Assembly: GCA_016713425.1 (NCBI GenBank)
Contig: JADJPE010000005.1
Location: forward strand, 1,984,001 to 2,048,000
Reading direction: 5' to 3'
From: Deltaproteobacteria bacterium
GTDB lineage: Bacteria > Myxococcota > Kuafuiibacteriia > Kuafuiibacteriales > Kuafuiibacteriaceae
Length of the DNA stretch: 64,000 nt
The position numbers were made by a program, and so were the translations under genes. Positions 1-7,933 of the stretch are shown piece by piece; position 1 is the stretch's first letter; every line of letters starts with the position of its first letter. The notes under the pieces were generated by a model. The model was given only the letters and a program-made list of their open reading frames with translations. It was not told the DNA's origin and did no database searches.

Positions 1-2843
1 GGCCTTCCGGCTTCGAGAAGCTGCTCGTCATCAAGCGCATCCTCGCGCATCACCTCGACAAGCGCGATTACCTCGACATGTTCTTCAGCGAGGCGCGCCT
101 GGTCGCCCGGCTGAGCCACAACAACATCATCCAGATCCACGAGATGGGTGAGATCGACGGCGATTACTACATTGCGATGGAGTACGTGCGAGGCAAGTCT
201 CTGCGCGACGTCGTCGATGAACTCCGGGCCGAAGGGCGTGTGCTTCCGCTCGCCCACGTGGTCGAACTCGCGATCAAGCTCTGTGAAGGGCTCGGGTATG
301 CGCACCAAGCGCGCGACATTCGGGGGCGTCCGATGCACATCGTGCATCGCGACATCAACCCGCACAACATTCTGGTCTCCTACTCGGGTGACTTAAAGCT
401 GATCGACTTTGGCATCGCGAAGTCCGAGATGACGTCGGTCCATACCGCCACGGGGACGATCAAGGGCAAGTTCGTTTACATGTCCCCCGAGCAATCGGCG
501 GCCGACCCGATCGACCGGCGGTCGGACATCTTCAGCCTCGGGATCGTCCTGTACGAGATGGCGTGCCTCGAGAACCCATTCGTGCGCCAGAATGTGGTGT
601 TGTCGCTCGAAGCCATCCAGCGTCAGTCGATGCCGCTCCCGTCGACGAAACGTGCCGATGCGGCGCCGCTCGATCGCATTCTTTCCCGAGCGCTCGAGAA
701 GACGCCCGAGGACCGGTATCAAACCGCCACCGAGATGCGCGATGACTTGCGCGCGCTCTTTCGCGACGGGGCGGTCTCGCCGCCATCCGAAGATATTTCG
801 ACCTTCCTTCATCAGCTTTTTGCGGCCGACATCGAGGAAGAGGATCGCTTGTTGGCCGAGGCCGACCAGGCGACCGCCGATTTCGGCGACGTACTGATCC
901 CCGTTCCATCGTCCGTTCCGCCGATTCCCCCGCCCACGAGCGCGCACGACCAGGCCGATGCGCCGTTCGTCGACGAGGAGCCGACGCTTGCGGAGGATGA
1001 GGACTCGCTCGCAAATCATGCGACGAATGCTGGCACCGTCCTGGGCGGAATCCAGGAACCAACGGCGGGGCAGAGTGTGGTCCTCGGTCAAGCTCGGCCC
1101 TTCCTCGACGCGGTGGACGAGGCCGACGGCTTGAGCGGCGTCGAACGCACGATGCCGAGCCCGGGCGAAGCCAATGGCCAAGGCCGCCAGACCGCGAACG
1201 GCACGAACGGCGCGAACGGCGCGAACGGCGCGAACGGCGCGAACGGCGCGAACGGCGCGAACGGCGCGAACGCCGGCAACGGCCAGGGACGTGACGCGTC
1301 GTCGAGTACGCTCGGACCGGATTTGGTCGCCCCCGACCTCTTCGCATTCTCGTCCGAGGTCCCGACGCGCTCGGACCGCGTGCCGCGCCCGTCGGGCGTC
1401 ATTTCGAGCGCCTTGCGGGTCGGCGAAGGCGCCGCAAGCCAACCGGACCGAGCCGAACGCCTCGAGCGCCCGGCGATCGGACGCACTGGCTTTGAGCGTT
1501 CGTTGGTCGAAAAGTTCTCCGGTCTGCCTGGTCAAGGTTCGCAAAGCCCGGGTCAAGGCCAGTTCGACGCGCTGCTTTCGGGCGCCACTTTCGATGAAGC
1601 AACGCAGCTCCGCGGTTCGGTGGGCGGTGCGGCGTCCAGCGTGTCGATGGCGCTCGTTGCGCCGCCCATGGATGCGGGCTTGGTGACCGACGAAGACACG
1701 GCCAACGGCGCGGTGGTGCGGCCCCATGCGCGCTGGCGATTCCTTGGGCGAATGGCCGCATATCTGGCGATTGTCGGGGCGACGACGGCGCTGGGTTTTG
1801 TGGGGACGCGGACCCTCATCGGCGGCCGTCCTCAAGCGCAGATCGTCGTGATTCCACCCGAACTTGGCTCGGAGTTCGCCCAAGATGAGCCAACACCAGC
1901 GCCTGACCCGGCGCCGTCCGCCCCCGATCCCTCCGCGGCCGAGCGTGCGGGCGCGGCGTTCATCGATTCGAGCGGGGGCGAGATCGTCTTCGCCGGGGAG
2001 CCGGAAAACGCCGTCGTGGTGACGCGCTTCGGGCCTTCCCGCCGCGCGCGGCGCGACCGCGGAGACGCCGCAGAACGGCGACTCTCTCGAGCCTCTGACC
2101 CATCGGCGTCTTCCGGATCTGGTGCGCCCGCGTCGTCGAAATCTTCGGTGTCTCGTCGTGCCGAGGCTTCCAACGGCGCAGCGCCCACGGGCGCAGCTTC
2201 GAGCGCAAGCACGGGTTCGAGTGCAGGCGAGGCCGCTCCGAGTGCAGACGATGATTCTCCGAATGCGGCCCATGCCGCTTCGAGTGCGGGCGAGGCCGCT
2301 TCGGGTGCAGGCGAGGCCAGTTCGAGTGCGGGCGAGGCCAGTTCGAGTGCAGGCGAGGCCGCTTCGAGTGCGGGTGAGACCGCTTCGAGTGCGGGCGAGG
2401 CCGGTTCGAGCGCGGGTGAGGCTGCTTCTTCGAGTGCGGCGGGTGTGCCTGGCCGCAGCCAACGCGATGGCGCGAAGGTGCCGCAAACGCTCGGGCGCAT
2501 CCGCGTCTCGGTCTCTCCGCCCGCAGACATTGCGCTGGACGGGGGCCGCGTGCGTGCGACGCCCGCGAGCGTCGTCGTTCGCCGGCCGTCCGGTCGCTTG
2601 GACGTCCACGACGCTCTCGGCGCAGGGTCGGTTGTCTCGCTTTCTTTCGATGTTCGTGATTCCGGCCTGAGCATTCTCATTGCCTCGAGCCCTTGGGTGG
2701 TCGTGAAGCACAACGGGTTGTCGCTTGGAAAGACGCCGCAAGGTCCGGTTGCTGCGGGGTTGAAGCACCGTTTCACTTTGCTTCGGCCGGGGCAGGACGA
2801 TCCGCTCGGGATCACGGTGGTTTGGGAACCAGCGCAATCATGA
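1..2843 (+). CDS. Eukaryotic-type Ser/Thr protein kinase with C-terminal PEGA-like domain (5' truncated)
   Basis: The reading frame is open from the window edge, so the start and glycine-rich loop lie upstream. Visible kinase motifs are the subdomain II lysine in VIKRIL (just before the first ATG at 78), the catalytic loop HRDINPHN, the metal-binding DFG and the activation-segment SPEQ. All key residues are present, so an active kinase is predicted. Counting from ATG 78, the kinase domain ends near residue 230. A long low-complexity region follows, with an Asn-Gly-Ala tandem repeat. One membrane helix lies near residues 558-580, then a Ser/Ala/Gly/Glu heptad-like repeat, and the last ~100 residues resemble a PEGA-type extracytoplasmic domain. 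The kinase is therefore cytoplasmic and anchored, with a periplasmic sensor tail. Its stop overlaps the next ATG (ATGA), implying translational coupling. Such kinases accompany type III secretion-like clusters in some myxobacteria, but a link here is inference. Confidence 0.9.
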   Translation, partial: PSGFEKLLVIKRILAHHLDKRDYLDMFFSEARLVARLSHNNIIQIHEMGEIDGDYYIAMEYVRGKSLRDVVDELRAEGRVLPLAHVVELAIKLCEGLGYAHQARDIRGRPMHIVHRDINPHNILVSYSGDLKLIDFGIAKSEMTSVHTATGTIKGKFVYMSPEQSAADPIDRRSDIFSLGIVLYEMACLENPFVRQNVVLSLEAIQRQSMPLPSTKRADAAPLDRILSRALEKTPEDRYQTATEMRDDLRALFRDGAVSPPSEDISTFLHQLFAADIEEEDRLLAEADQATADFGDVLIPVPSSVPPIPPPTSAHDQADAPFVDEEPTLAEDEDSLANHATNAGTVLGGIQEPTAGQSVVLGQARPFLDAVDEADGLSGVERTMPSPGEANGQGRQTANGTNGANGANGANGANGANGANGANAGNGQGRDASSSTLGPDLVAPDLFAFSSEVPTRSDRVPRPSGVISSALRVGEGAASQPDRAERLERPAIGRTGFERSLVEKFSGLPGQGSQSPGQGQFDALLSGATFDEATQLRGSVGGAASSVSMALVAPPMDAGLVTDEDTANGAVVRPHARWRFLGRMAAYLAIVGATTALGFVGTRTLIGGRPQAQIVVIPPELGSEFAQDEPTPAPDPAPSAPDPSAAERAGAAFIDSSGGEIVFAGEPENAVVVTRFGPSRRARRDRGDAAERRLSRASDPSASSGSGAPASSKSSVSRRAEASNGAAPTGAASSASTGSSAGEAAPSADDDSPNAAHAASSAGEAASGAGEASSSAGEASSSAGEAASSAGETASSAGEAGSSAGEAASSSAAGVPGRSQRDGAKVPQTLGRIRVSVSPPADIALDGGRVRATPASVVVRRPSGRLDVHDALGAGSVVSLSFDVRDSGLSILIASSPWVVVKHNGLSLGKTPQGPVAAGLKHRFTLLRPGQDDPLGITVVWEPAQS
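1194..1274 (+). repeat. 9-bp in-frame tandem repeat (nine units) encoding Asn-Gly-Ala
   Basis: Nine consecutive 9-bp units with consensus GCGAACGGC lie inside the kinase gene and encode Asn-Gly-Ala or Asn-Gly-Thr triplets in the linker between kinase domain and membrane helix. The second and last units each differ at one base. The unit length is a multiple of three, so copy-number change alters linker length without shifting frame. Confidence 0.95.
2215..2442 (+). repeat. Imperfect 21-bp tandem repeats encoding (A)SSAGEA units
   Basis: About nine degenerate 21-bp units encode a seven-residue Ser-Ser-Ala-Gly-Glu-Ala pattern in the predicted extracytoplasmic linker of the kinase. The units differ at synonymous and some non-synonymous sites, so they are older than the 9-bp repeat upstream. 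Confidence 0.85.
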
Positions 2844-3715
2844 AGACTTCCTCGTGTCGTGCCTTTCGTCGACCTGCCTTTCGTCGACCTGACTCCGAAG
2901 CCGCGTTCCGGTCGGCCTTCGCGCTTTTCGCCGTCTTGGTTCTTGCGGCTTTTGCGCGCGTCGCGTGGGCGGGGTCGGGTGACGGACAGCCGCCGGTGAT
3001 CACGGATTCGCCGGTTGGGAACGCGACGCTCGGGACATCAGTGACGATCCGGGCCACGATCGAAGATCAGGACGGCGTGTTCGCGCCGTCGGTCTATGTT
3101 CGAAGCGCGGGCTCGACGCAGTATCTGAACATTCCGATGCATCGCGTAGGGCCGCTTCCGTCTTCCGCATCCACATCGTCACGGTCGTCGGCCTCGACCT
3201 CGGCCTCGGCCTCGGCGTCGGGGCAGGCCGCCGAGAGCGGGGTCTTCGAGGCCACGATTCCGGGCGAGGTCGTTGTTGGCGATCTGGAGTATTTCGTCGA
3301 GGCGTTCGATGTCGAAGGCAATGGCCCCAGCCAACGCGGCACGCCCCAGGCGCCGCTCCTCATCGAAGTCAGCGATCAAGCGTCGCCTTCGCCGCAGCCC
3401 GCGGATTCGCCGGGTTCGTCGGCGGCCGGACAGTCGCAGTCGCCCGGTGGTCGATTGGATTCTGAGGACGAGTTGCCGCGTGTGCTTCCTCAGGACCGGG
3501 GCCTCGGAAGTGCGGCCGTGGGACAGTCGTTGACCGACCGGAACCCGGGGGATGAAGACGACGGTGTGGCGGGGCGCTGGTGGTTTTGGACGCTCGTGGC
3601 GGTGGCGGTGACGGGCGGGACCGTGGCGGCGTTCATGCTTGCGAGCGGCAACAACGACCCGGTGGACAGCGTGGTCTTGCGCGTGGGCGGGCCCGATCCT
3701 GCGGCTCGACTCTAG
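2840..3715 (+). CDS. Secreted or membrane protein with Ig-like region and C-terminal membrane helix
   Basis: A 291-residue protein. The ATG at 2840 overlaps the kinase stop as ATGA and is chosen over an upstream in-frame start. Residues 22-45 form a signal peptide or anchor ending in AWAG. Residues ~50-175 look like a beta-sandwich, opening with PPVITDSPVG and interrupted by a Ser/Ala-rich stretch. A Pro/Ser/Asp-rich linker follows, and a helix near residues 250-270 (WWFWTLVAVAV...) would anchor the C-terminus. The translational coupling suggests that it partners the kinase, perhaps as an envelope sensor. I do not recognise a named family. Confidence 0.75.
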   Translation: MKTSSCRAFRRPAFRRPDSEAAFRSAFALFAVLVLAAFARVAWAGSGDGQPPVITDSPVGNATLGTSVTIRATIEDQDGVFAPSVYVRSAGSTQYLNIPMHRVGPLPSSASTSSRSSASTSASASASGQAAESGVFEATIPGEVVVGDLEYFVEAFDVEGNGPSQRGTPQAPLLIEVSDQASPSPQPADSPGSSAAGQSQSPGGRLDSEDELPRVLPQDRGLGSAAVGQSLTDRNPGDEDDGVAGRWWFWTLVAVAVTGGTVAAFMLASGNNDPVDSVVLRVGGPDPAARL

Positions 3716-3777
3716 TCTTGCCCAGTCTGTCCGCAGGCGTCTGTCCACAGGAGATCGAAACTTTGGAGTCCGTTCAA

Positions 3778-4374
3778 GTGGCGAGGTCAAAGACGCAGAA
3801 GAAGAGCCGGCGAGGCGAACGGGGGCGCAAGTTTGTCTGGGTTTGCGCTTTCGCGATGAGTCTAGGCGGCTTGGTGAGCTTGGTTGGCTGTGGCGGCGCG
3901 GATGCGAATACGAACACCGACCCCTCGTCCTCTCTGGGGGCGTTCGATCTTCGTTTTCAGATGCATTCACTGGCTTGCGAGAAGGACGGGCTTCAGGCTC
4001 GGCTTGAGAGCGACCAACTTCAAGGAAGCGCGTGCCCCCTTTCGGTGACCGAATCGCGTCTCGTCGAGGGCTCCTGCCTGATCGAGACCGGCAAGGTGCA
4101 TGTCTTCACGCTCGTTTATGGATACTTCGTGCCTCTGGTCGGTGCATCACCGTGCGGCGAAGTCCATGGAGAAGAAGGCGAAGAGACGTGTTTCATTCGG
4201 GCGGCGGAGATCAGTTCAACCCTCGACCTGAGGGTGGTGCGGAGAAAAGAGGTCGTGCTTCAGTTCGATCCGGTCGACCTTGTCACGGCGTTCGACGACG
4301 ATCGCGACGGCGTCTTGAATCTCGCCGAGTTCTGCCTCGGGACCGATCCGTTGGTGGTCGACGACGACCGCTGA
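3778..4374 (+). CDS. Putative lipoprotein with Asp-rich Ca-binding-like C-terminus
   Basis: A 198-residue protein. The GTG at 3778 is chosen because a GGAG lies about 10 bases upstream and because it follows the preceding stop (3715). The N-terminus is strongly basic (KKSRRGERGRK), then a hydrophobic stretch ends in SLVGC, a good lipobox, near residue 36. Six further cysteines suggest disulfides in the periplasm. The C-terminus (DDDRDGVLNLAEFCLGTDP) resembles a thrombospondin type-3 or EF-hand-like calcium loop. Function unknown. It is co-directional with the kinase genes upstream and the type III secretion-like block downstream. Confidence 0.7.
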   Translation: MARSKTQKKSRRGERGRKFVWVCAFAMSLGGLVSLVGCGGADANTNTDPSSSLGAFDLRFQMHSLACEKDGLQARLESDQLQGSACPLSVTESRLVEGSCLIETGKVHVFTLVYGYFVPLVGASPCGEVHGEEGEETCFIRAAEISSTLDLRVVRRKEVVLQFDPVDLVTAFDDDRDGVLNLAEFCLGTDPLVVDDDR

Positions 4375-4440
4375 CTTGCAAGATCCTCCGTGTCTCTGAC
4401 AGACTGTCAAAGGCCCGCTAGGTTTGGGGAACGACCGCTT

Positions 4441-4803
4441 ATGCCTAAGAATCGCGACGAACTGGCTAGCTTCAAGATTCGAGATCTCAAACGTCCTGAG
4501 GTTCGATCCTTCACCAAGGCTCAGGATCCAAAACCTGGTGATCCGGCCGCGTCCGCTGACGCGCCGAGCGTCGGATTTCCGGCCGTCGAGGCGCGGTTGG
4601 AGCGCGGCACGATCGAGGCGGTCGCTGATGAGCTTCGTCCATCTTATGAAGCCCTCGAAGCTTTGGAGAGAGCTCAGCCAAAGCTCAAGCATGCCGCACG
4701 CAAGAGCATGGCGGCCTATGAGCGTGCGGCCGACTTGTTCGAGTACTTGTTTGCGACCAAGGCCGCCATGGGATCACCCTCGGACAAAAATCCGGGCGAG
4801 TAG
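4441..4803 (+). CDS. Small helical protein of unknown function, type III secretion-like block
   Basis: A 120-residue, charged, mostly helical protein. The ATG at 4441 is used; the frame stays open upstream to 4390 but without a better start. Residues ~55-105 look like two amphipathic helices rich in Ala, Glu, Leu and Lys, and the first 50 residues look disordered. No signal peptide, cysteine or membrane segment. I do not recognise it. Its size and position ahead of a chaperone-like and a rod-like gene would fit a secretion accessory protein, but this is context only. Confidence 0.55.
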   Translation: MPKNRDELASFKIRDLKRPEVRSFTKAQDPKPGDPAASADAPSVGFPAVEARLERGTIEAVADELRPSYEALEALERAQPKLKHAARKSMAAYERAADLFEYLFATKAAMGSPSDKNPGE

Positions 4804-4849
4804 CTGACCCCTTTTTGTGTCTTCGATCTCGATCGTTTACCCTTGATGT

Positions 4850-4870
4850 TTATTTTTTTCTGAAAAATAA
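4850..4870 (+). promoter_or_regulatory. AT-rich perfect hairpin in the 180-bp gap before the 4984 gene
   Basis: TTATTTTT at 4850-4857 is the exact reverse complement of AAAAATAA at 4863-4870, with a five-base loop. The surrounding ~70 bases are much richer in A+T than the rest of the window. It could be a weak terminator for the gene ending at 4803, or an UP-element-like part of the promoter for the gene at 4984. Confidence 0.45.
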
Positions 4871-4889
4871 GCAACACGGCATCGCTGCG

Positions 4890-4899
4890 CCCGATAACC
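4890..4899 (+). promoter_or_regulatory. Candidate sigma-28-type -10 element (CCCGATAACC)
   Basis: This decamer resembles the FliA -10 consensus GCCGATAA and recurs with one difference at 7878-7887, upstream of the rod-like gene. A sigma-28 family gene sits between them. No convincing -35 (TAAA) is found at the standard spacing, so the assignment is tentative. Confidence 0.3.
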
Positions 4900-4983
4900 C
4901 AAGTCGAATCGACCAGAGGATAATTCGGGGGCCCTACTTGCCAAGGATATGGCGGGCTTCACCGAGGAAGGAAGAAGACAGTC

Positions 4984-5619
4984 ATGGATCAAAATCAGAA
5001 TACCGTTAGGGCCACCTCGATTCGCCTCTCCACCGTAGCGACGTCAACTCGGCAAACACCAAAGACCGACTTCGGAACCATCATGCGCGATGGCCTAATC
5101 AAAGCCAGCAGTGTTGTTGCCGATGGGCTGAAGGTTGCGGCGCCGTACGTGCCGGGGGGCGCCATCTTGTCGGCTGCGTTGGCGGGCGCCAATGCGTCGC
5201 ACGGCATGATTGGCGTCACGAGCTCGAGCGGCAGTGGGTACAGCGGGAGCTATGGCACTCAGGGGGGGGCCTACGGCTCGTCATCGTCGGCGATGACCGC
5301 GGCCGGTGCCGTTTCGACGGCGGGCAACTACAGCGATGGGACACTCGCGATTCCTGGTCGGCGTCCAGGTCTTGATACCGACCTCGGCACATCCGCTTCC
5401 AGCTTCGCGACTTCGGGAACGGTTGCGGAGCCCTCGGACGCGTTCAACCAGATGATGACGGCCACGAAGCAGATGTCGGAGTTTCAGGCGAGCTTCAACC
5501 TCCAGTACTTGCAGCTCCAGGAGAAGATTCAGATCGATGCGCGTCAGTTCAACCTGATCTCCAACATCATGAAGGCCAAGCACGACGCCGCAAAGAACGC
5601 GCTCAACAACGTCCGCTAG
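4984..5619 (+). CDS. Gly/Ser-rich protein with C-terminal amphipathic helix; candidate type III secretion substrate or filament protein
   Basis: A 211-residue protein starting at an ATG preceded by GAGGAAGGAAGAAGA, a strong ribosome-binding region. Residues 1-35 are Thr/Ser-rich, 40-75 contain a hydrophobic Ala/Gly/Val segment, and 76-150 are Gly/Ser/Tyr/Thr-rich low complexity. The last ~60 residues form a Gln/Asn-rich amphipathic helix (for example SEFQASFNLQYLQLQEK) ending in AKNALNNVR. There is no Sec signal peptide and no cysteine. Low complexity plus a C-terminal helix is typical of exported needle, filament or translocator proteins, but no family was recognised. A candidate sigma-28 -10 element lies 85 bases upstream. 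Confidence 0.6.
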   Translation: MDQNQNTVRATSIRLSTVATSTRQTPKTDFGTIMRDGLIKASSVVADGLKVAAPYVPGGAILSAALAGANASHGMIGVTSSSGSGYSGSYGTQGGAYGSSSSAMTAAGAVSTAGNYSDGTLAIPGRRPGLDTDLGTSASSFATSGTVAEPSDAFNQMMTATKQMSEFQASFNLQYLQLQEKIQIDARQFNLISNIMKAKHDAAKNALNNVR

Positions 5620-5760
5620 CTTGTGGCACTCTGTCCTGAGGCGATCTTTGTCTGTCTGTGACCTTCGCGACCACCAGTCCGTCACCGAGTTCACTCGGTG
5701 GACGGCTGGGCGTCGCCGGGGTAGAATTCGAGGCCACGCGTGGTAGCCGCTGAACCATCC

Positions 5761-6159
5761 ATGATCCAAGGGCTCATTGAGGTCCGCCAGGAAGAAGTTA
5801 CCCTGCTTCTCGAGTCGGGGTGGCTTTTGATGGAGATGCAGAAGTTCAAGGAGGCGGAGGAGATCTTCGAAGGTGTGGCGGCTCTATTGCCGCACAGCGA
5901 GGTTCCGCTCATTTGTCTCGGAAATCTCCACTTCAGCCAGGGTCGCTTCGACCGAGCGCTCAAGACGCAGCGGGATGCGCTCAAGCGCGCTCCAGACAGT
6001 GTGCTCGCACGCGCGCACATCGGCGAAGCGCTGCTCTTTCTCAAGCGGCGCGACGAAGCGAAGCGTACGCTCGAGGAAGCGATTCAGCTCGAACCTGAAG
6101 GCGATGCTGCGATTTTTGCTCGAAGTCTTCTCGATGGCGCCGCCGCGGAGGTCATTTAG
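5761..6159 (+). CDS. TPR protein resembling type III secretion chaperones (SycD/LcrH or YscG type)
   Basis: A 132-residue protein; the ATG at 5761 is preferred to the in-frame GTG at 5740. It consists almost entirely of tetratricopeptide repeats: LLLESGWLLMEMQKFKEAEE, then CLGNLHFSQGRFDRALKTQ, then ARAHIGEALLFLKRRDEAKR. About three repeats plus a capping helix match the size of class II type III chaperones, which bind translocators in the cytoplasm. The next gene begins two bases after its stop. Generic TPR adaptor function remains possible. Confidence 0.7.
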   Translation: MIQGLIEVRQEEVTLLLESGWLLMEMQKFKEAEEIFEGVAALLPHSEVPLICLGNLHFSQGRFDRALKTQRDALKRAPDSVLARAHIGEALLFLKRRDEAKRTLEEAIQLEPEGDAAIFARSLLDGAAAEVI

Positions 6160-6161
6160 CG

Positions 6162-6623
6162 ATGCCTCGTATCGGTGGTGGCGGCGGACCCATCATTCCC
6201 CCGCAGACGACTGGGGCACAGAACGCCCCGCAGGCGCAACAGACACAGGCTGAGAAAGCGAACTTCGCTGAGAAGGTAGCGCAGCAGCAGGGCACCGACA
6301 GCGCGCGCGCCCAGCAGTCCAAAGAGAGTCAGGCGTCGCAGCTCACCGGCAAGACACGTGAGATCGCGAAGCGACTGAAGAACGGAACCATCACGCAGAA
6401 GGAGGCCACGCGCGAGTTCGTGGGGCTTGTCATCGAGGAGCGATTTCCTGAGCTCAAGAAGCGAAAGCGCAAGAAGAAGAAGGACGACGACGATTCGGAA
6501 GACGAGTCGAAGGCGCCGCAGACTCAAGAGGAGCTCATCGAAGAGGCCGTGAGCGAACTCATCGAGCGCGACCCAGTTCTTGCCTCTCAGCTCGAGCGCC
6601 AGTTCAACAAGCTGGCGGGCTAA
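6162..6623 (+). CDS. Small charged protein of unknown function in type III secretion-like block
   Basis: A 153-residue protein starting two bases after the TPR gene. Residues 1-60 are Gly/Pro/Gln/Ala-rich and probably disordered. A helical region (~63-97) leads into a very basic run KKRKRKKKK followed by DDDDSEDES. The C-terminal helix ends in LERQFNKLAG. The same LERQF motif occurs in the N-terminal tail of the sigma factor encoded next. This may mark a shared binding site or a chance similarity. No signal peptide or membrane segment; no family recognised. Confidence 0.6.
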   Translation: MPRIGGGGGPIIPPQTTGAQNAPQAQQTQAEKANFAEKVAQQQGTDSARAQQSKESQASQLTGKTREIAKRLKNGTITQKEATREFVGLVIEERFPELKKRKRKKKKDDDDSEDESKAPQTQEELIEEAVSELIERDPVLASQLERQFNKLAG

Positions 6624-6672
6624 CGGGAATGGACGTCTTGGCTTAGTTTTGGCTTAGGAACGGAAGAAACAC

Positions 6673-7866
6673 TTGGCGGATCAAGCGAAAGAACCCAAGC
6701 CAGCCAAATCGGCCAAGCTTGCCCGAGTCGAACCTGACAAGGCGGAGGGCACTCAGGCCTCGGTCGGTCCACGTCGCCGGAAGCGTCCGTCGGCCGCGAG
6801 CCCGGCCGGAGCGGCGCGCGTCGAGGGGGCGCCATCTGCGACTTCCCCGCGGCGTGGGACTGGGACTGGGACTGGGGACGGCGCCGAAGCCTCAGGGCCA
6901 GGCCCGAGCTCGAGTCCACGATCCAGCGCGACCGTGACCTCGGGCGCAAGAGTGAGCTCGGGGCCAAGTGCCGCCGCAGACGCAGATGCGGGCGATCGGG
7001 GGACAATGGCGTCAAGGAGCGGGACGGCTCATCCGCCGCGCGAGGACAGCGCTACGCGTCTCGAGCGACAGTTCAAGGGGCTGACTCCGCCCAGCCCCTC
7101 GATGTCGAAAGCGGAGCTTGTCGAGCAGTATCGTCCTTACGTTCGCTCGATCGCGGGCAAGATCAAGAAGACGCTCTCCAAGGACATCGAGTTCGATGAT
7201 TTGGTCAGCTACGGGATGCTGGGTCTTTTCGAGGCGGCCGACCGATTCGATGCGAAGTACGGGGCGAACTTCATGACGTTCGCGTACTACCGTGTGCGTG
7301 GGGCCATCTATGATGGGCTTCGCGGCATGGGGTGGGTGAGTCGTACTGAATACCAGCGGTATCGGTTTGAAGCGCGCGCCAATGCCTATCTTGGCTCGCA
7401 CCACGAGCAGCAGGTCGCGGGCAGTCATGAGGCGCCGATCAAGCGGAGCGCGGACGACGAAGTGAATGAGCTCGGCGACGTGGTCGAGCATTTGGTGACG
7501 ATCTATGTGACCGCGCTCGATGCGATGGAAGGGTTCCAGATCAAGGACGACCGGGGCCCGTCGGTCGATGAATCACTCGAGGTCTTGCAGGCGCGGCGAC
7601 TGGTGGCCGAGGCCATCGAGAAGCTCCCCGAACAGGAGCGGACACTGCTCAAGCTCTACTATTACGAGGAGATGTCGCTCGAGGATGTGGGCAAGGAGCT
7701 TGGGCTGTCCAAGTCTTGGACGTCGCGGCTTCACTCGAGAACCATCAAGCGGCTGTCTCGTCTTCTAAGGGATCTCCTGTCGGAATACGAGCACGAGGGC
7801 GCCGCGAAGGCCTTGCTCGAGAGTGCAGATTTTTCGGCGCAACAAACGGGGCCACCCGATCGATAA
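6673..7866 (+). CDS. RNA polymerase sigma-28 family factor (FliA/WhiG type)
   Basis: A 397-residue frame from a TTG at 6673; an alternative ATG at 7006 would give 286 residues. TTG is tentatively kept because GGAACGGAAGAAAC precedes it and the coding signal continues, but the first ~125 residues are disordered and rich in Ala, Ser, Gly and Arg. The core is classical: region 2 (YRPYVRSIAGKI, then DLVSYGMLGLFEAADRFD and FMTFAYYRVRGAIYDGLR) and region 4 (LPEQERTLLKLYYYEEMSLE, then LGLSKSWTSRLHSRTIKRL). FliA factors direct flagellar or development genes. No flagellar genes are visible here, so the neighbouring type III secretion-like genes are the obvious candidate targets. Confidence 0.9.
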   Translation: MADQAKEPKPAKSAKLARVEPDKAEGTQASVGPRRRKRPSAASPAGAARVEGAPSATSPRRGTGTGTGDGAEASGPGPSSSPRSSATVTSGARVSSGPSAAADADAGDRGTMASRSGTAHPPREDSATRLERQFKGLTPPSPSMSKAELVEQYRPYVRSIAGKIKKTLSKDIEFDDLVSYGMLGLFEAADRFDAKYGANFMTFAYYRVRGAIYDGLRGMGWVSRTEYQRYRFEARANAYLGSHHEQQVAGSHEAPIKRSADDEVNELGDVVEHLVTIYVTALDAMEGFQIKDDRGPSVDESLEVLQARRLVAEAIEKLPEQERTLLKLYYYEEMSLEDVGKELGLSKSWTSRLHSRTIKRLSRLLRDLLSEYEHEGAAKALLESADFSAQQTGPPDR

Positions 7867-7877
7867 CGTACTGACGA

Positions 7878-7887
7878 CCAGATAACC
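7878..7887 (+). promoter_or_regulatory. Candidate sigma-28-type -10 element (CCAGATAACC)
   Basis: It lies 47 bases upstream of the rod-like gene and differs at one base from the element at 4890-4899. A strong ribosome-binding site (CAGGAGGACAGAC) precedes the ATG at 7934. The -35 part is unclear. Confidence 0.3.
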
Positions 7888-7933
7888 TGGGATCGTTTTT
7901 GAGCGGGTTTCGCTCTCTTTCAGGAGGACAGAC

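Noticed and set aside
1194..1274. Possible CRISPR-like repeat
   Set aside because: The units are directly adjacent with no spacers and are in frame within a gene.
393..2837. Long - strand frame (814 codons) opposite the kinase
   Set aside because: It is antisense to a clear kinase with conserved motifs. Its Arg-rich, low-complexity product is typical of a GC-rich shadow frame.
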